Below are positions 42,439 through 51,368 of a stretch of 64,000 nt of DNA, one piece after another. This DNA is from Paenarthrobacter nitroguajacolicus (GTDB lineage: Bacteria > Actinomycetota > Actinomycetes > Actinomycetales > Micrococcaceae): positions 62,001 to 126,000 of the forward strand of contig NZ_JAQPPK010000009.1 in NCBI RefSeq assembly GCF_029952445.1, in the 5' to 3' direction. Made by a program: the position numbers and the translations under genes. Under the pieces are notes generated by a model. That model had not been told where the DNA came from. It saw only the letters and a list, made by a program, of their open reading frames with translations, and did not search any database. Numbering within the stretch: position 1 is the first letter of the stretch; each line of letters starts with the position of its first letter.

Positions 42439-42816
42439 TTACTTGAGGGTAACCGTTGCGCCAGCTTCTTCGAGCTGAGCCTTTGCCTTCTCTGCGGCTT
42501 CCTTGGTGGCGCCTTCGAGAACAGCCTTCGGTGCGCTGTCAACCAGGTCCTTGGCTTCCTTGAGGCCGAGGGAGGTGATGGCGCGAACTTCCTTGATCAC
42601 TGCGATCTTCTTGTCGCCAGCAGCTTCGAGAACGACGTCGAATTCGGTCTTCTCTTCAGCAGCTTCAGCAGCACCGCCGGCAGCGGGGCCAGCAACTGCA
42701 ACAGCAGCAGCCGTAACTTCGAAGGTCTCTTCGAAGAGCTTGACGAACTCGGAGAGCTCGATGATGGTCAGTTCCTTGAAAGCTTCAATGAGCTCTTCGT
42801 TGCTGAGCTTCGCCAT
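42439..42816 (-). CDS. rplL: 50S ribosomal protein L7/L12
   Basis: Stalk protein that recruits translation factors, 125 residues. The N-terminal dimer domain, the Ala/Gly hinge ([15 protein letters not shown]) and the C-terminal domain with [20 protein letters not shown] are standard. It follows rplJ after 76 bases; rpoB does not follow it directly. Confidence 0.98.
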   Translation of the reverse strand: MAKLSNEELIEAFKELTIIELSEFVKLFEETFEVTAAAVAVAGPAAGGAAEAAEEKTEFDVVLEAAGDKKIAVIKEVRAITSLGLKEAKDLVDSAPKAVLEGATKEAAEKAKAQLEEAGATVTLK

Positions 42817-42892
42817 GGTGGCGTCCTTCCATTAGTTGGCGCAGGTCCGGATCGTACCGCTCCGTGCACCAGAGTTTGTTTGGGGGGAGAAC

Positions 42893-43492
42893 TTAGTTCT
42901 CTTCGGTTGCAGCTTCGGCAGCGGCCGGTGCTTCTTCAGCAGCCGGAGCTTCCTCGGTTGCAGCCTCTTCGGCCGGGGCTTCATCAGCGGCCGGTGCAGA
43001 TGCGCCGCCCTCTTCTTCAAGCTTGAGGCGCAGAGCGTCGATGATGCGTGCAGCAGCAGATGCGGGAGCCTTGAGGACACCAGCAACACGTGCGAGCTGC
43101 AGTTCGCGGGACTCGAGGGCTGCCAGTGCGGCAACTCCTGCTGCGTCCAATGCCTTGCCTTCGAAGACGCCGGTCTTGATAACCAGCTGCTTGTTGGCCT
43201 TGGCAAAGTCCGTCAGGCTCTTGGCAGCAGCAACAGCGTCACCCTTGATGAAGGCGATTGCAGTAGGGCCGGCGAGCTGATCGTTGAATGCTTCAACTCC
43301 AGCTTCCTTGGCTGCAATGGCACTCAGGGTGTTCTTGACGACCGAGAACTTGGTGTCCTGGCCGAGCGCAACACGCAGTTCCTTGAGCTGTGCAACAGTG
43401 AGCCCGCGGTATTCGGTCAGGACAGCCGCGTTCGATTCCTTGAAATCGTTCGTGATCTCCGCAACAGCGGAAACCTTGCTAGGCGTTGTCAT
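42893..43492 (-). CDS. rplJ: 50S ribosomal protein L10 with Ala/Glu-rich tail
   Basis: Stalk base that binds L7/L12 dimers, 199 residues. The core (LTEYRGLTVAQLKELR, then VVKNTLSAIAAKEAG and the L12-binding helix) ends near residue 165. Residues 166-199 are an Ala/Pro/Glu tail (DEAPAEEAATEEAPAAEEAP) absent from E. coli L10. The ATG follows GGAGGG. It is preceded by an attenuator-bearing leader. Confidence 0.97.
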   Translation of the reverse strand: MTTPSKVSAVAEITNDFKESNAAVLTEYRGLTVAQLKELRVALGQDTKFSVVKNTLSAIAAKEAGVEAFNDQLAGPTAIAFIKGDAVAAAKSLTDFAKANKQLVIKTGVFEGKALDAAGVAALAALESRELQLARVAGVLKAPASAAARIIDALRLKLEEEGGASAPAADEAPAEEAATEEAPAAEEAPAAAEAATEEN

Positions 43493-43680
43493 AACCCTCC
43501 TTCCGGGGAATAAAGCCGGTCTTCCGGGTCCCCGCTCACAAGAGCTAAAACTAAAAACGCCCCGCGCAGATGCACGGGGCTCGGCTCAACACAGTTTTCA
43601 ACTGCGGAGACTTGCTTCGTTCACCTGCGCCGGCCGCCCTATGTTCAGGGTCCTTCGTCAAGGAATTCACTTGGTTCTCA
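43493..43680 (-). promoter_or_regulatory. L10 leader with attenuator
   Basis: The rplJ 5' region holds a terminator-like hairpin (GCCCCG/CGGGGC at 43559-43580) followed on the minus strand by a T5 run (43553-43557), 60 bases before the start codon. This matches the L10-leader arrangement in which the L10-L12 complex controls its own operon through RNA structure. The upstream anti-terminator fold is inferred, not computed. Confidence 0.65.
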
Positions 43681-43752
43681 GGGGCGTAGCTGCAGAATTG
43701 AGCTGTGCTCGAGAGAGTGGATTCCCATCAACCGACGGTCTTTGGTACTTCA

Positions 43753-43781
43753 AGGTTACGGGACCGCGTTCGGCAAACCAA
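43753..43781 (-). promoter_or_regulatory. Candidate rplJL promoter
   Basis: TTGGTT (43776-43781), a 17-base spacer and TAACCT (43753-43758) on the minus strand could start the rplJL transcript about 250 bases before rplJ. The -35 match is partial. Confidence 0.35.
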
Positions 43782-43793
43782 ATCGAGGACTCC

Positions 43794-44945
43794 CTAGTCC
43801 GCGACCGTTGGCCCCTTGTCCCTGCCGGGAAGTTCCTTTTGCCACAGTCCGGTGACGCCCGCCGTCGTAAATCCCAGTTGCTTGTTCACTGTCAGGAGGT
43901 AGCGGTTTTCAGGGGCGTTCCAGGTGTAAATCACCCTCGCATCGGGAAATTGCTCGCTGAGCCTTTCCATATTTGCCACCTTGATGAGCAAACCCAGCTT
44001 GTTTCCGCGATGCTCCTGCAGGACCAGGGTATCGTCCTGGAACACCACGTCCTGGCGGTGCGCGAGGACACTGATGGTGGTCAGGCCCACCAGCTTGCCG
44101 CTGTCCACATGCTCGACGGCGGTGACCACCGTCCGCCGCCCCTGCGCCAAGGCGGCGTCTTCAGTTTCCCGAAGGACGGCGGTATCGAAGACCATGCCAC
44201 TGGCTTCAACCTCGGGGGCGTCGTCCTCGACATCATCGCGAACAACCTCGCCGGCTGCGTTTTCCAAGGCGGCGACAGCCTCCAGCCATGCCTCCGGGCA
44301 ACGGTCGGTCCAGTGGTGGAGCGCGTAACGGCCCCCGTTTGCTTCCTCCGCCTCAAGCTGGAGGTCGGCAACAAGCTGGGAGTCCAAAGGCAAAATGCAG
44401 GAACTGAACTGCTCGATGTGTTGGAGCGTGTATCCGGCCTTCCGGGCGAAATCTGTCTCCCGACTGCTGACAGGGACAAAACCGGCTCCGCTGCCCGGAA
44501 TCATCTGGTCCTCCGGGACCTCCGTCAAGGACGTTGCGGGATGGTTGGTGTCCACAAGGATCATGGTCCGGCCTTCCGCCCGGGCCAGCTGTTCGGCGGC
44601 CTCAAGCAACTGGCGACCAACTCCTTGGCCCTGGAACTCGGGAAGGATATCCAAGGTGAACTCAGCAAGGTCCATGTTGTCGGCCAAGGGCAGGGCAATG
44701 TCCACCACGCCCACCATGACACCATCCACTTTGGCCACCAGGATGATCTGGCGTTCATAGGGGTCCGAAAACTCCAACAGCTTTTCCAGCGGCGTGTAGG
44801 CGAGGTCGTCGCTCCCCCACGTCTCCATCCGCACCCGGCGGCCAACTTCCACGGCATCCAGGAAATCGGCGGCCTCAGGACTATCCAGGGTGTCGGGCAC
44901 CCACAGCTGCTCGACCTGAACGGTGTCCGTCTCGTCTAAAGTCAT
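43794..44945 (-). CDS. Tandem GNAT-domain acetyltransferase (copy 1)
   Basis: Protein of 383 residues with two GNAT folds. The acetyl-CoA loops are LPEFQGQGVGRQLLEAAE in the N-terminal half and LQEHRGNKLGLLIKVANM in the C-terminal half; the second lacks the usual Gly pair and may be degenerate. The ATG at 44945 is chosen because it makes an ATGA overlap with the upstream paralogue; 44963 is possible. The double-GNAT layout resembles mycothiol synthase and related proteins, but the substrate is unknown. The pair sits between rplA and rplJ. Confidence 0.8.
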   Translation of the reverse strand: MTLDETDTVQVEQLWVPDTLDSPEAADFLDAVEVGRRVRMETWGSDDLAYTPLEKLLEFSDPYERQIILVAKVDGVMVGVVDIALPLADNMDLAEFTLDILPEFQGQGVGRQLLEAAEQLARAEGRTMILVDTNHPATSLTEVPEDQMIPGSGAGFVPVSSRETDFARKAGYTLQHIEQFSSCILPLDSQLVADLQLEAEEANGGRYALHHWTDRCPEAWLEAVAALENAAGEVVRDDVEDDAPEVEASGMVFDTAVLRETEDAALAQGRRTVVTAVEHVDSGKLVGLTTISVLAHRQDVVFQDDTLVLQEHRGNKLGLLIKVANMERLSEQFPDARVIYTWNAPENRYLLTVNKQLGFTTAGVTGLWQKELPGRDKGPTVAD

Positions 44946-46051
44946 TCCAGCCGTTTCTGCCATTCGCCTTCAAAGCCGGACGGCTTGAATCCAAGGGCGA
45001 TATTAATGGCCAGCATATGCTGGTTTTCAACGGCGTTCCATGTCATAACCAACGTGGCGGCCGGCCAGAGCTCTTTTGCGCGACGCAGGTTGTCCACTTT
45101 GACCAGCATCCCCAAACCGTGACCCCGGTGACCCGGCGCCACCAGGGTGTCCTCCTGGTAGATCACTGCCGGCGCCTCTTCCCTGTGTGTCAGGATCGTG
45201 TAGGCAGCCAGTTCTTCGGAGGCCTCCCGGCGGGCGACGCACACTGCGGAGGACACACCGCTTTCGCGCCAAGTGGCTTCCTCGCGCCGGACCCGCGCTG
45301 CATCCCAGTCCTCGCCTTCCCACCCGAGGCCCGCGATGGGGACCTCCGTGCTCATCAGGCTCTTGAGGCGGGCGAAGGCGTCCACGAGGTGGTCGGGACA
45401 ACGATCCTGCCAGCTGATCACGCCATAACCAGTAGACCGCTTCAAGGCTTCAGCTTCCAGGTCGCTGAGCAACGACTCAGACACCGGGAACGCCAGCGTG
45501 CTGTTGGTCTCCACCTGTTCCAACGAATACCCGTGGTGAAGGGCGAAACGCGTGGACGCTGCGGCCAACGGAACTCCACCTGAGCCGGATTTGGCCTGCA
45601 AAAGCTCCACGCCGGCCTCGACCGGCGCCAGTGGTTCGCCGCAGTAGGCATCGAAGGAAACCCGTCCCCGCCCCTTTGCCATCTCTTCCAGCACGGCAAG
45701 CATCCGTGACCCAAAGCCGCGACGCCGGAAGTCCGCATCAACCAGCACGTCCACGCCCGCCGTCGTCGTGTTCTCACTCAGCGGCAGGGTCAGCGTCCCG
45801 GAACCTACGACGGCGCCGTCAAGCCGCGCCAGGAAAACGTGGCGTTCCTCGTACTCATTGCCCTGCCAGAAAAGGACGTCCTCTGCCAAGGTGGCGCAGC
45901 GGTCCAGGTTACCCCACAGTTCCAGCGCGTGGGCGACGTTCAGTTGGTGAAAGGCCTGGAAGTCAGGGGCACCCGCTGCGTCAGGGCTGCCGGGGACCTG
46001 GATCCGCTCCACAGTCAACCCTGCGGGCTCGGAAGTACTCGACGACGTCAC
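44942..46051 (-). CDS. Tandem GNAT-domain acetyltransferase (copy 2)
   Basis: Paralogue of the gene downstream, about 369 residues. Its acetyl-CoA loops are DADFRRRGFGSRMLAVLEE and APGHRGHGLGMLVKVDNLRR; both halves end in similar ENxxMLAIN-ALGF-like motifs, suggesting duplication of a double-domain ancestor. The start is uncertain: the GTG at 46051 gives a plausible N-terminus but has a weak ribosome-binding site, and longer frames reach 46129, near the rplA terminator. Substrate unknown. Confidence 0.78.
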   Translation of the reverse strand: MTSSSTSEPAGLTVERIQVPGSPDAAGAPDFQAFHQLNVAHALELWGNLDRCATLAEDVLFWQGNEYEERHVFLARLDGAVVGSGTLTLPLSENTTTAGVDVLVDADFRRRGFGSRMLAVLEEMAKGRGRVSFDAYCGEPLAPVEAGVELLQAKSGSGGVPLAAASTRFALHHGYSLEQVETNSTLAFPVSESLLSDLEAEALKRSTGYGVISWQDRCPDHLVDAFARLKSLMSTEVPIAGLGWEGEDWDAARVRREEATWRESGVSSAVCVARREASEELAAYTILTHREEAPAVIYQEDTLVAPGHRGHGLGMLVKVDNLRRAKELWPAATLVMTWNAVENQHMLAINIALGFKPSGFEGEWQKRLE

Positions 46052-46130
46052 GCACCACAGCCTACGGCCCGCCTCCTGCGCGGAACAGGCCCAAACCTGG
46101 CGGGACAAGCCGGAACATGGCCGGGACAAG

Positions 46131-46167
46131 AAAAAGGACCGCCCGGCAATGCCGGACGGTCCTTTTC
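46131..46167 (-). terminator. Intrinsic terminator after rplA
   Basis: A two-step stem (AAAAGGACCG with CGGTCCTTTT, inner CCGG/CCGG) is followed by a T5 run on the minus strand. It ends the rplKA transcript. Confidence 0.88.
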
Positions 46168-46187
46168 AGAGCAAGTGCTCCCGAAGC

Positions 46188-46895
46188 TTACGCGTCGGTG
46201 AGAACCTTGGTGACGTTCGGGTCAACGGTGATGCCCGGACCGAACGTGGTGGCAACGGTAGCCTTCTGGATGTAGCGGCCCTTGGAAGCGGACGGCTTCA
46301 AACGAAGCACCTCTTCCAGTGCTGCTGCGTAGTTCTCCGCCAGCTTCTGGGCGTCGAAGGACACCTTGCCGATGATGAAGTGAAGGTTGGAGTGCTTGTC
46401 GACGCGGAAGTCGATCTTGCCACCCTTGATGTCGTTGACAGCCTTGGTGACGTCCGGGGTAACCGTACCGGTCTTCGGGTTCGGCATGAGGTTACGCGGG
46501 CCGAGGACCTTACCGAGGCGGCCAACCTTACCCATGAGGTCAGGGGTTGCCACTGCGGCGTCGAAGTCGGTCCAGCCGGCTGCGATCTTTTCGATCAGGT
46601 CATCGGAACCAACGAAGTCGGCGCCGGCAGCGATTGCTGCTTCAGCCTTGTCGCCGGTTGCGAAAACGAGGACGCGGGCGGTCTTACCGGTGCCGTGGGG
46701 CAGGTTGACGGTTCCACGAACCATCTGGTCGGCCTTGCGAGGGTCAACGCCCAGGCGGAAAGCGACCTCAACGGTTGCGTCGAACTTGGAAGGGTTGGTG
46801 TCCTTCGCGAGGGTGATGGCCTCGAACGGGGCGTAGACCTTGTCTGCCTCGATCTTGGCTACGGCTGCCTCATATGCTTTGCTGCGCTTTGCCAT
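46188..46895 (-). CDS. rplA: 50S ribosomal protein L1
   Basis: L1-stalk protein and translational repressor of its own operon in E. coli, 235 residues. The ATG at 46895 gives the family start [34 protein letters not shown] is diagnostic. It lies 146 bases after rplK, an unusually wide gap for this pair. Confidence 0.98.
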   Translation of the reverse strand: MAKRSKAYEAAVAKIEADKVYAPFEAITLAKDTNPSKFDATVEVAFRLGVDPRKADQMVRGTVNLPHGTGKTARVLVFATGDKAEAAIAAGADFVGSDDLIEKIAAGWTDFDAAVATPDLMGKVGRLGKVLGPRNLMPNPKTGTVTPDVTKAVNDIKGGKIDFRVDKHSNLHFIIGKVSFDAQKLAENYAAALEEVLRLKPSASKGRYIQKATVATTFGPGITVDPNVTKVLTDA

Positions 46896-47041
46896 GCTGC
46901 TGTTTCTCCTTGTGCAGTTGTGGTCTGCGGACCGCGCTGGGCCCTGCCACAGTCGGGGATCCGGCAAGGATCCTGCGACATTTCAATGTTTCAGATGCCG
47001 GTTGCCCGGCGGGTGAAGACCGTAATTGGCCTTCGAGGGTT

Positions 47042-47473
47042 CTAGCCTTCGACCGTGATGCCCATGGAGCGGGCGGTACCGGCGATGATCAGGGCAGCTG
47101 CCTTGATGTCGTTGGCGTTCAGGTCTTCCATCTTGGTGGAAGCAATTTCCTCAACCTGTGCCTGGGTCAGCTTGGCAACCTTGACGGTGTGCGGGGTAGC
47201 TGAACCCTTGGCAACGCCTGCAGCCTTCTTGATGAGCTCCGCAGCCGGCGGGGTCTTGGTGATGAAGGTGAAGGAACGGTCCTCGTAGACCGTGATTTCA
47301 ACCGGGATAACGTTTCCGCGCTGGGATTCCGTTGCAGCGTTGTACGCCTTGCAGAATTCCATGATGTTGACACCGTGCTGGCCAAGCGCAGGACCGATCG
47401 GCGGAGCCGGGTTAGCGGCACCTGCCTGGATCTGCAGCTTGATGAGGCCGGTGACCTTCTTCTTGGGAGCCAA
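47042..47473 (-). CDS. rplK: 50S ribosomal protein L11
   Basis: GTPase-centre protein of 143 residues. [20 protein letters not shown] and [15 protein letters not shown] are conserved. The leader upstream holds two hairpins that could form an L1 regulatory site. Confidence 0.98.
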
Positions 47474-47498
47474 TGTAGGGTCCTTCTCTCAATAGCTT

Positions 47499-47551
47499 CC
47501 TGGGACACAGGAGCGCGTCCCAGGTTGGTGGCCGCCATGGCGAGGCGGCCG
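47499..47551 (-). promoter_or_regulatory. Paired hairpins in the rplK leader
   Basis: CCTGGGAC/GTCCCAGG (47499-47506 with 47517-47524) and GGCCGCC/GGCGGCC (about 47530-47551) form adjacent 7-8-bp stems 26-78 bases upstream of rplK. Autogenous control of rplKA by L1 is known in other bacteria; this is a candidate site by position only. Confidence 0.4.
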
Positions 47552-47603
47552 GCCGCTCCCGAACTGCTAAGCAGGCAGGACTGGAGCGAAATTCTTGAAT
47601 CAG

Positions 47604-48503
47604 CTAGATCTTGGTGACCTGGTTGAATGCGAGCGTTACCGGGGTTTCGCGCTCGAAGATCGAGACCAGAACCACCAGGGTCTGGGACTCGGGCTTGATC
47701 TCGGAGATCGTTGCCGGGAGGGTCTCGAACGGACCTTCCTTGACGATGACCGACTCGCCGACCTCGAAGTCGACGGCCACGGGAGCCTGGTTCTGCTTGT
47801 TGACCGGCTTGCCCTGCTCTGCCTGCTCTTCTTCGAAGACCGGGGCGAGCATGGAGAAGACCTCGTCGAGGCGCAGCGGAACAGGGTTGTGGGCGTTGCC
47901 CACGAAGCCGGTCACACCGGGAGTGTGGCGGACGGCGCCCCAGGAGGCGTCGGTCAGGTCCATGCGGACCAGGACGTAACCGGGAATGCGAACGCGGTTG
48001 ATGACCTTGCGCTGCGCGTTCTTGATCTCGACGACCTCTTCCATGGGCACCTGGATCTCGAAGATGTAATCTTCCATGTCCAGGGTCTGGATGCGGGTCT
48101 CAAGGTTGGCCTTGACGCGGTTTTCGTAGCCTGCGTAGGAGTGGATGACGTACCAGTCACCCTCCTGGCGGCGAAGCTTGGCCTTGAACTCCTCGGCGGG
48201 ATCAGCCGGCGCAGCAGCAGCAGCGGCCGTCAGTTGGTCGCCGTCGGACTCTTCCTCGGTGTCGACGTCGGCAGGCTCGCCGGATGCGTCATCGGACTCT
48301 TCGTCCACGTCGGCTTCGAAGTCCTCTTCGGAATCGTCGTCGTCGACGTCGGCAGATTCGGGCGCAGCGGAATCAACCTCGGACTCTTCCGCGACAATTG
48401 CCGTGGCGTCGGCTGAGTCCTCGGCGGATTCGCCCAGCTCAGTCTCGTTTACCTCGAGCTCCTGCTCAGACACTTGGTCTCCTGCTTCCTCATTGCCTAA
48501 CAT
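47604..48503 (-). CDS. nusG: Transcription termination/antitermination factor NusG
   Basis: RNA-polymerase-associated factor of 299 residues. Residues 1-110 are a highly acidic Asp/Glu/Ala extension ([19 protein letters not shown]). The NGN domain starts near 115 ([20 protein letters not shown]) and the KOW domain near 243 ([14 protein letters not shown]). E. coli NusG has only 181 residues; acidic extensions occur in other actinobacteria. It follows secE and precedes rplK. Confidence 0.97.
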   Translation of the reverse strand: MLGNEEAGDQVSEQELEVNETELGESAEDSADATAIVAEESEVDSAAPESADVDDDDSEEDFEADVDEESDDASGEPADVDTEEESDGDQLTAAAAAAPADPAEEFKAKLRRQEGDWYVIHSYAGYENRVKANLETRIQTLDMEDYIFEIQVPMEEVVEIKNAQRKVINRVRIPGYVLVRMDLTDASWGAVRHTPGVTGFVGNAHNPVPLRLDEVFSMLAPVFEEEQAEQGKPVNKQNQAPVAVDFEVGESVIVKEGPFETLPATISEIKPESQTLVVLVSIFERETPVTLAFNQVTKI

Positions 48504-48587
48504 GCCTATTTAAATGGCTCAATTCCGCAAACCCCGCAAAGTTCCTGGCGAACCAAGGAATTTCACACAGTTTGCGGACAGATCCGC

Positions 48588-48869
48588 TTAGCGGTCCGTG
48601 GCGCCTGACCCACCGAAGACCCAGCTGACTCCCGTGCCGAAGGCGAGGTCCAGCAGGGTGACAATGACCATCATGATGACCACGAACACCAGCACCACGA
48701 GCGTGTAGTTGATCAGTTCCTTGCGGGTGGGGGCAACGACTTTCTTCAGCTCGCCGATGATCTGGCGTACGAAGAGTGCAATACGGGCGAAGAAGCCGCG
48801 TTCGGCTTTCTTGGCGGGACGGCCCTTCGAGCTGCTGGCAGCTGTTTCGGTCACCTGGTCCTCACTCAC
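48588..48869 (-). CDS. secE: Preprotein translocase subunit SecE
   Basis: Essential SecYEG subunit of 93 residues with one C-terminal membrane helix (YTLVVLVFVVIMMVIVTLLD) preceded by the conserved amphipathic segment RQIIGELKKVVAPTRKEL. The start is GTG at 48869. The tRNA-Trp, secE, nusG order is conserved. Confidence 0.96.
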   Translation of the reverse strand: MSEDQVTETAASSSKGRPAKKAERGFFARIALFVRQIIGELKKVVAPTRKELINYTLVVLVFVVIMMVIVTLLDLAFGTGVSWVFGGSGATDR

Positions 48870-48949
48870 CTTGCAAAGTCGTTGACCCGACTCTGATCAG
48901 AGCCATGGTTGCTGCGCGTGCTCCGGCGTTTCCGCCGGAACAGCTTGCG

Positions 48950-49022
48950 CAGGGCAGACAGGACTCGAACCTGCAACCTGCGGTTTTGGAGACCGCTGCG
49001 CTACCAATTGCGCCACTACCCT
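48950..49022 (-). tRNA. tRNA-Trp (anticodon CCA)
   Basis: A 73-base cloverleaf on the minus strand. The acceptor stem AGGGTAG/CTGCCCT pairs with one G-U; the anticodon CCA is at 48987-48989, and the T arm contains GGTTCGAGTCC. The discriminator base is G, as expected for tRNA-Trp; the CCA tail is not encoded. It precedes secE. Confidence 0.95.
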
Positions 49023-49275
49023 ATGGATCGAATCCATGTTTCAGGCCGCACTTCAGCCTGTGATGCTTTTCAACACCGGTGAACCAGTCTACGCAAGAAA
49101 TTCGCGATAGTCGAACCGGCCCAGTTCCGGAGCTTCCAGTCCCTTTTGCCCTGTGACCAGCATTATCAGTCACAAATCCGGGTAGGCACGCGGGAGCTCC
49201 GCAGAACAGCATAAGGTAGTTTACGTCGAATCCCATCATCCAGCCCACGAGCTGCCTGCGAAGAACGGTACATAG
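49023..49275. promoter_or_regulatory. Divergent promoter region of tRNA-Trp and the aminotransferase
   Basis: On the minus strand TAGACT at 49086-49091 is a good -10 for tRNA-Trp/secE/nusG, with TTCGAC 18 bases upstream as a partial -35. On the plus strand TAAGGT near 49212 is a possible -10 for the aminotransferase. No further gene is seen. Confidence 0.35.
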
Positions 49276-50505
49276 ATGTCTGCCGGAACAACTGCCGCCC
49301 GCATTTCACAGCGAATCTCAGCCATTGCCGAGTCCGCCACCCTTGCCGTTGACGCCAAGGCCAAGGCACTGAAGGCCGCGGGCCGTCCCGTGATTGGTTT
49401 CGGTGCCGGTGAACCCGATTTCCCCACCCCCGACTACATCGTCCAGGCGGCCATCGAGGCAGCCGGCCAGCCCAAGTACCACCGCTACTCCCCCGCTGGC
49501 GGCCTTCCTGAGCTGAAGAAGGCGATCGCCGACAAGACCCTGCGCGACTCGGGCTACAAGGTCGATCCCGCCCAGGTCCTGGTGACCAACGGTGGCAAGC
49601 AAGCCGTTTACAACACCTTTGCCACGTTGGTGGATCCGGGCGACGAAGTCATCATCCCCACCCCGTTCTGGACCACCTACCCGGAGGCCATCCGCCTCGC
49701 CGGTGGCGTGCCCGTCGAGGTGTTCGCAGGTCCGGAACAGGGCTATTTGGTAACCATCGAGCAGCTTGAGGCCGCTGTCACCGACAAGACCAAGATCCTG
49801 TTGTTCGTCTCCCCGTCCAACCCCACCGGCGCTGTTTACAGCCCGGAGCAGGTTGCCGAGATCGGCAAGTGGGCCGCGTCCAAGGGCCTGTGGGTCGTCA
49901 CGGACGAAATCTACGAGCACCTCACTTACGACGGCGTCGAGTTCACCTCCATTGCCACTGCCGCCCCGGAGCTCGGGGACCGCGTGGTGATCCTCAACGG
50001 CGTGGCCAAGACGTACGCCATGACCGGTTGGCGCGTGGGTTGGATGATCGGCCCCACGGACGTGATCAAGGCCGCAACCAACTTGCAGTCCCATGCAACG
50101 TCCAACGTTTCCAACATCATGCAGGTGGCAGCCGCCGCTGCCCTCACGGGTCCGCTGACCGCCGTCGACGAGATGAAGGTTGCCTTCGACCGCCGCCGCA
50201 AGGCGATTGTCGCCGGACTGAACGCGATTGACGGCGTTGAATGCCCGACGCCGACCGGCGCCTTCTACGTCTACGCGGACGTCCGCGGGCTGCTGGGCAA
50301 GGAATTCGAGACCTCCAACGGTCCTGTCCGCCCGGGCACCTCTGCTGAACTCGCAGCGCTGATCCTGGACGAAGTCGAAGTTGCAATCGTCCCGGGCGAG
50401 GCCTTCGGCCCCTCCGGGTACGTTCGGCTTTCGTACGCGCTGGGCGACGACGACCTCGCCGAGGGTGTCCGCCGCATGCAGGAATTCCTGGGCAAGGCCA
50501 AATAG
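49276..50505 (+). CDS. Aspartate-type aminotransferase (PLP-dependent, class I)
   Basis: Fold-type I aminotransferase of 409 residues. Lys245 in [16 protein letters not shown] should bind pyridoxal phosphate; Asn182 (PSNPTGA), Asp210 and Tyr213 (VTDEIYEH) and the C-terminal Arg in GYVRLSYA complete the site. It resembles the thermophile/actinobacterial aspartate aminotransferase group (AspC subgroup Ib). Monocistronic, with a terminator after it. Exact amino-acid preference is not determined by sequence alone. Confidence 0.93.
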   Translation: MSAGTTAARISQRISAIAESATLAVDAKAKALKAAGRPVIGFGAGEPDFPTPDYIVQAAIEAAGQPKYHRYSPAGGLPELKKAIADKTLRDSGYKVDPAQVLVTNGGKQAVYNTFATLVDPGDEVIIPTPFWTTYPEAIRLAGGVPVEVFAGPEQGYLVTIEQLEAAVTDKTKILLFVSPSNPTGAVYSPEQVAEIGKWAASKGLWVVTDEIYEHLTYDGVEFTSIATAAPELGDRVVILNGVAKTYAMTGWRVGWMIGPTDVIKAATNLQSHATSNVSNIMQVAAAAALTGPLTAVDEMKVAFDRRRKAIVAGLNAIDGVECPTPTGAFYVYADVRGLLGKEFETSNGPVRPGTSAELAALILDEVEVAIVPGEAFGPSGYVRLSYALGDDDLAEGVRRMQEFLGKAK

Positions 50506-50553
50506 TAATTCCTGATCGCCGGGGTGTTGGATCCCGACCTTCCTTGAAACACC

Positions 50554-50598
50554 ATCAGCCCCTGGGCAACCTGTTTCGGTTGGCCAGGGGCTGATTTG
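50554..50598 (+). terminator. Terminator after the aminotransferase
   Basis: A 12-bp stem (50554-50565 with 50584-50595), extended internally by AACC/GGTT, is followed by TTG. It stops the aminotransferase transcript before the 32-base repeats. Confidence 0.8.
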
Positions 50599-50608
50599 TC
50601 CCCGAAGA

Positions 50609-50696
50609 GGGACCGGACGTGATTGAGGGTCCCGGAAAAAGGGAACGGACGTGAGCGAGCGTCCCGGAAAAAGGGACCGGACGTGAATGAGGGTTA
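50609..50696. repeat. 32-base tandem repeat, about 2.8 copies
   Basis: Copies start at 50609, 50641 and 50673. Each contains GGACGTGA followed by a variable pair and GAG, and the first two end in GTCCCGGAAAAA; each full unit can fold into a GGGACC/GGTCCC stem. The third copy is cut by the stop codon of the response-regulator gene, so the array runs into its 3' end. Its role is unknown. Confidence 0.85.
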
Positions 50697-51368
50697 GAGG
50701 AGGCGGCGTTCGGCGGCCCACTTGGTGAGTTCATGGCGGCTGGACAGCTGGAGCTTCCTCAGTACCGCGGAAACGTGTGTTTCCACCGTCTTGATGGAGA
50801 TGAACAGTTCCTTGCCAACTTCCTTGTAGCTGTAGCCCCGGGCGATGAGCCGCATGACTTCCAGCTCCCGGGCAGAGAGCTTGTCCAGTTCGTCGTCCGC
50901 GATGTCCGCCGGTGCCGTTCCGAACGCATCCAGCACGAAACCTGCGAGCCGCGGCGAAAACACGGCGTCGCCGTCGGCCACGCGGATGACGGCATCGGAG
51001 ATTTCCTTGCCCGAAATGGTCTTGGTGACGTAGCCGCGGGCACCGGCCCTGATGACTGAGACCACGTCTTCGGCGGCATCGGACACGCTCAGAGCGAGGA
51101 AGCTTGTGCCGCCCAGCAAGGCTGCCGACCCGGCAATGACCTCACGGCCTCCGCCACCCAGCCCACCGGGCAAATGGACATCCAGCAGCACAACCTCAGG
51201 GCGGGTCTCCGCGATGACGGCAATGGCCTGCTCCACGGTTCCTGCCTCGCCCACCACATCCATGCGCGAGTCGAGGTCAGCCTTCAAGCCGGAGCGGAAA
51301 ATGGTGTGGTCATCCACGATCACCACCCGCACGCTGCGCACTGTGCCACCGCCAGGATTGATAGTCAT
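50694..51368 (-). CDS. LuxR-family response regulator of the PspC three-component module
   Basis: Two-domain NarL/FixJ-type regulator of 224 residues. The receiver has acidic pocket Asp19-Asp20 and phospho-acceptor Asp63 (LLDVHLPGG), with an inserted Gly-rich loop (GGLGGGG) after it; the C-terminal LuxR HTH includes LSARELEVMRLIARGYSYKE and SIKTVETHVSAVLRKL. It overlaps the kinase stop by 4 bases. It is probably phosphorylated by that kinase and controls the divergent PspC operon, as EsrR or LiaR do. Confidence 0.92.
   Translation of the reverse strand: MTINPGGGTVRSVRVVIVDDHTIFRSGLKADLDSRMDVVGEAGTVEQAIAVIAETRPEVVLLDVHLPGGLGGGGREVIAGSAALLGGTSFLALSVSDAAEDVVSVIRAGARGYVTKTISGKEISDAVIRVADGDAVFSPRLAGFVLDAFGTAPADIADDELDKLSARELEVMRLIARGYSYKEVGKELFISIKTVETHVSAVLRKLQLSSRHELTKWAAERRLL

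Noticed and set aside
50609..50696. Possible CRISPR array.
   Set aside because: The 32-base units are directly contiguous without unique spacers, and there are no cas genes.
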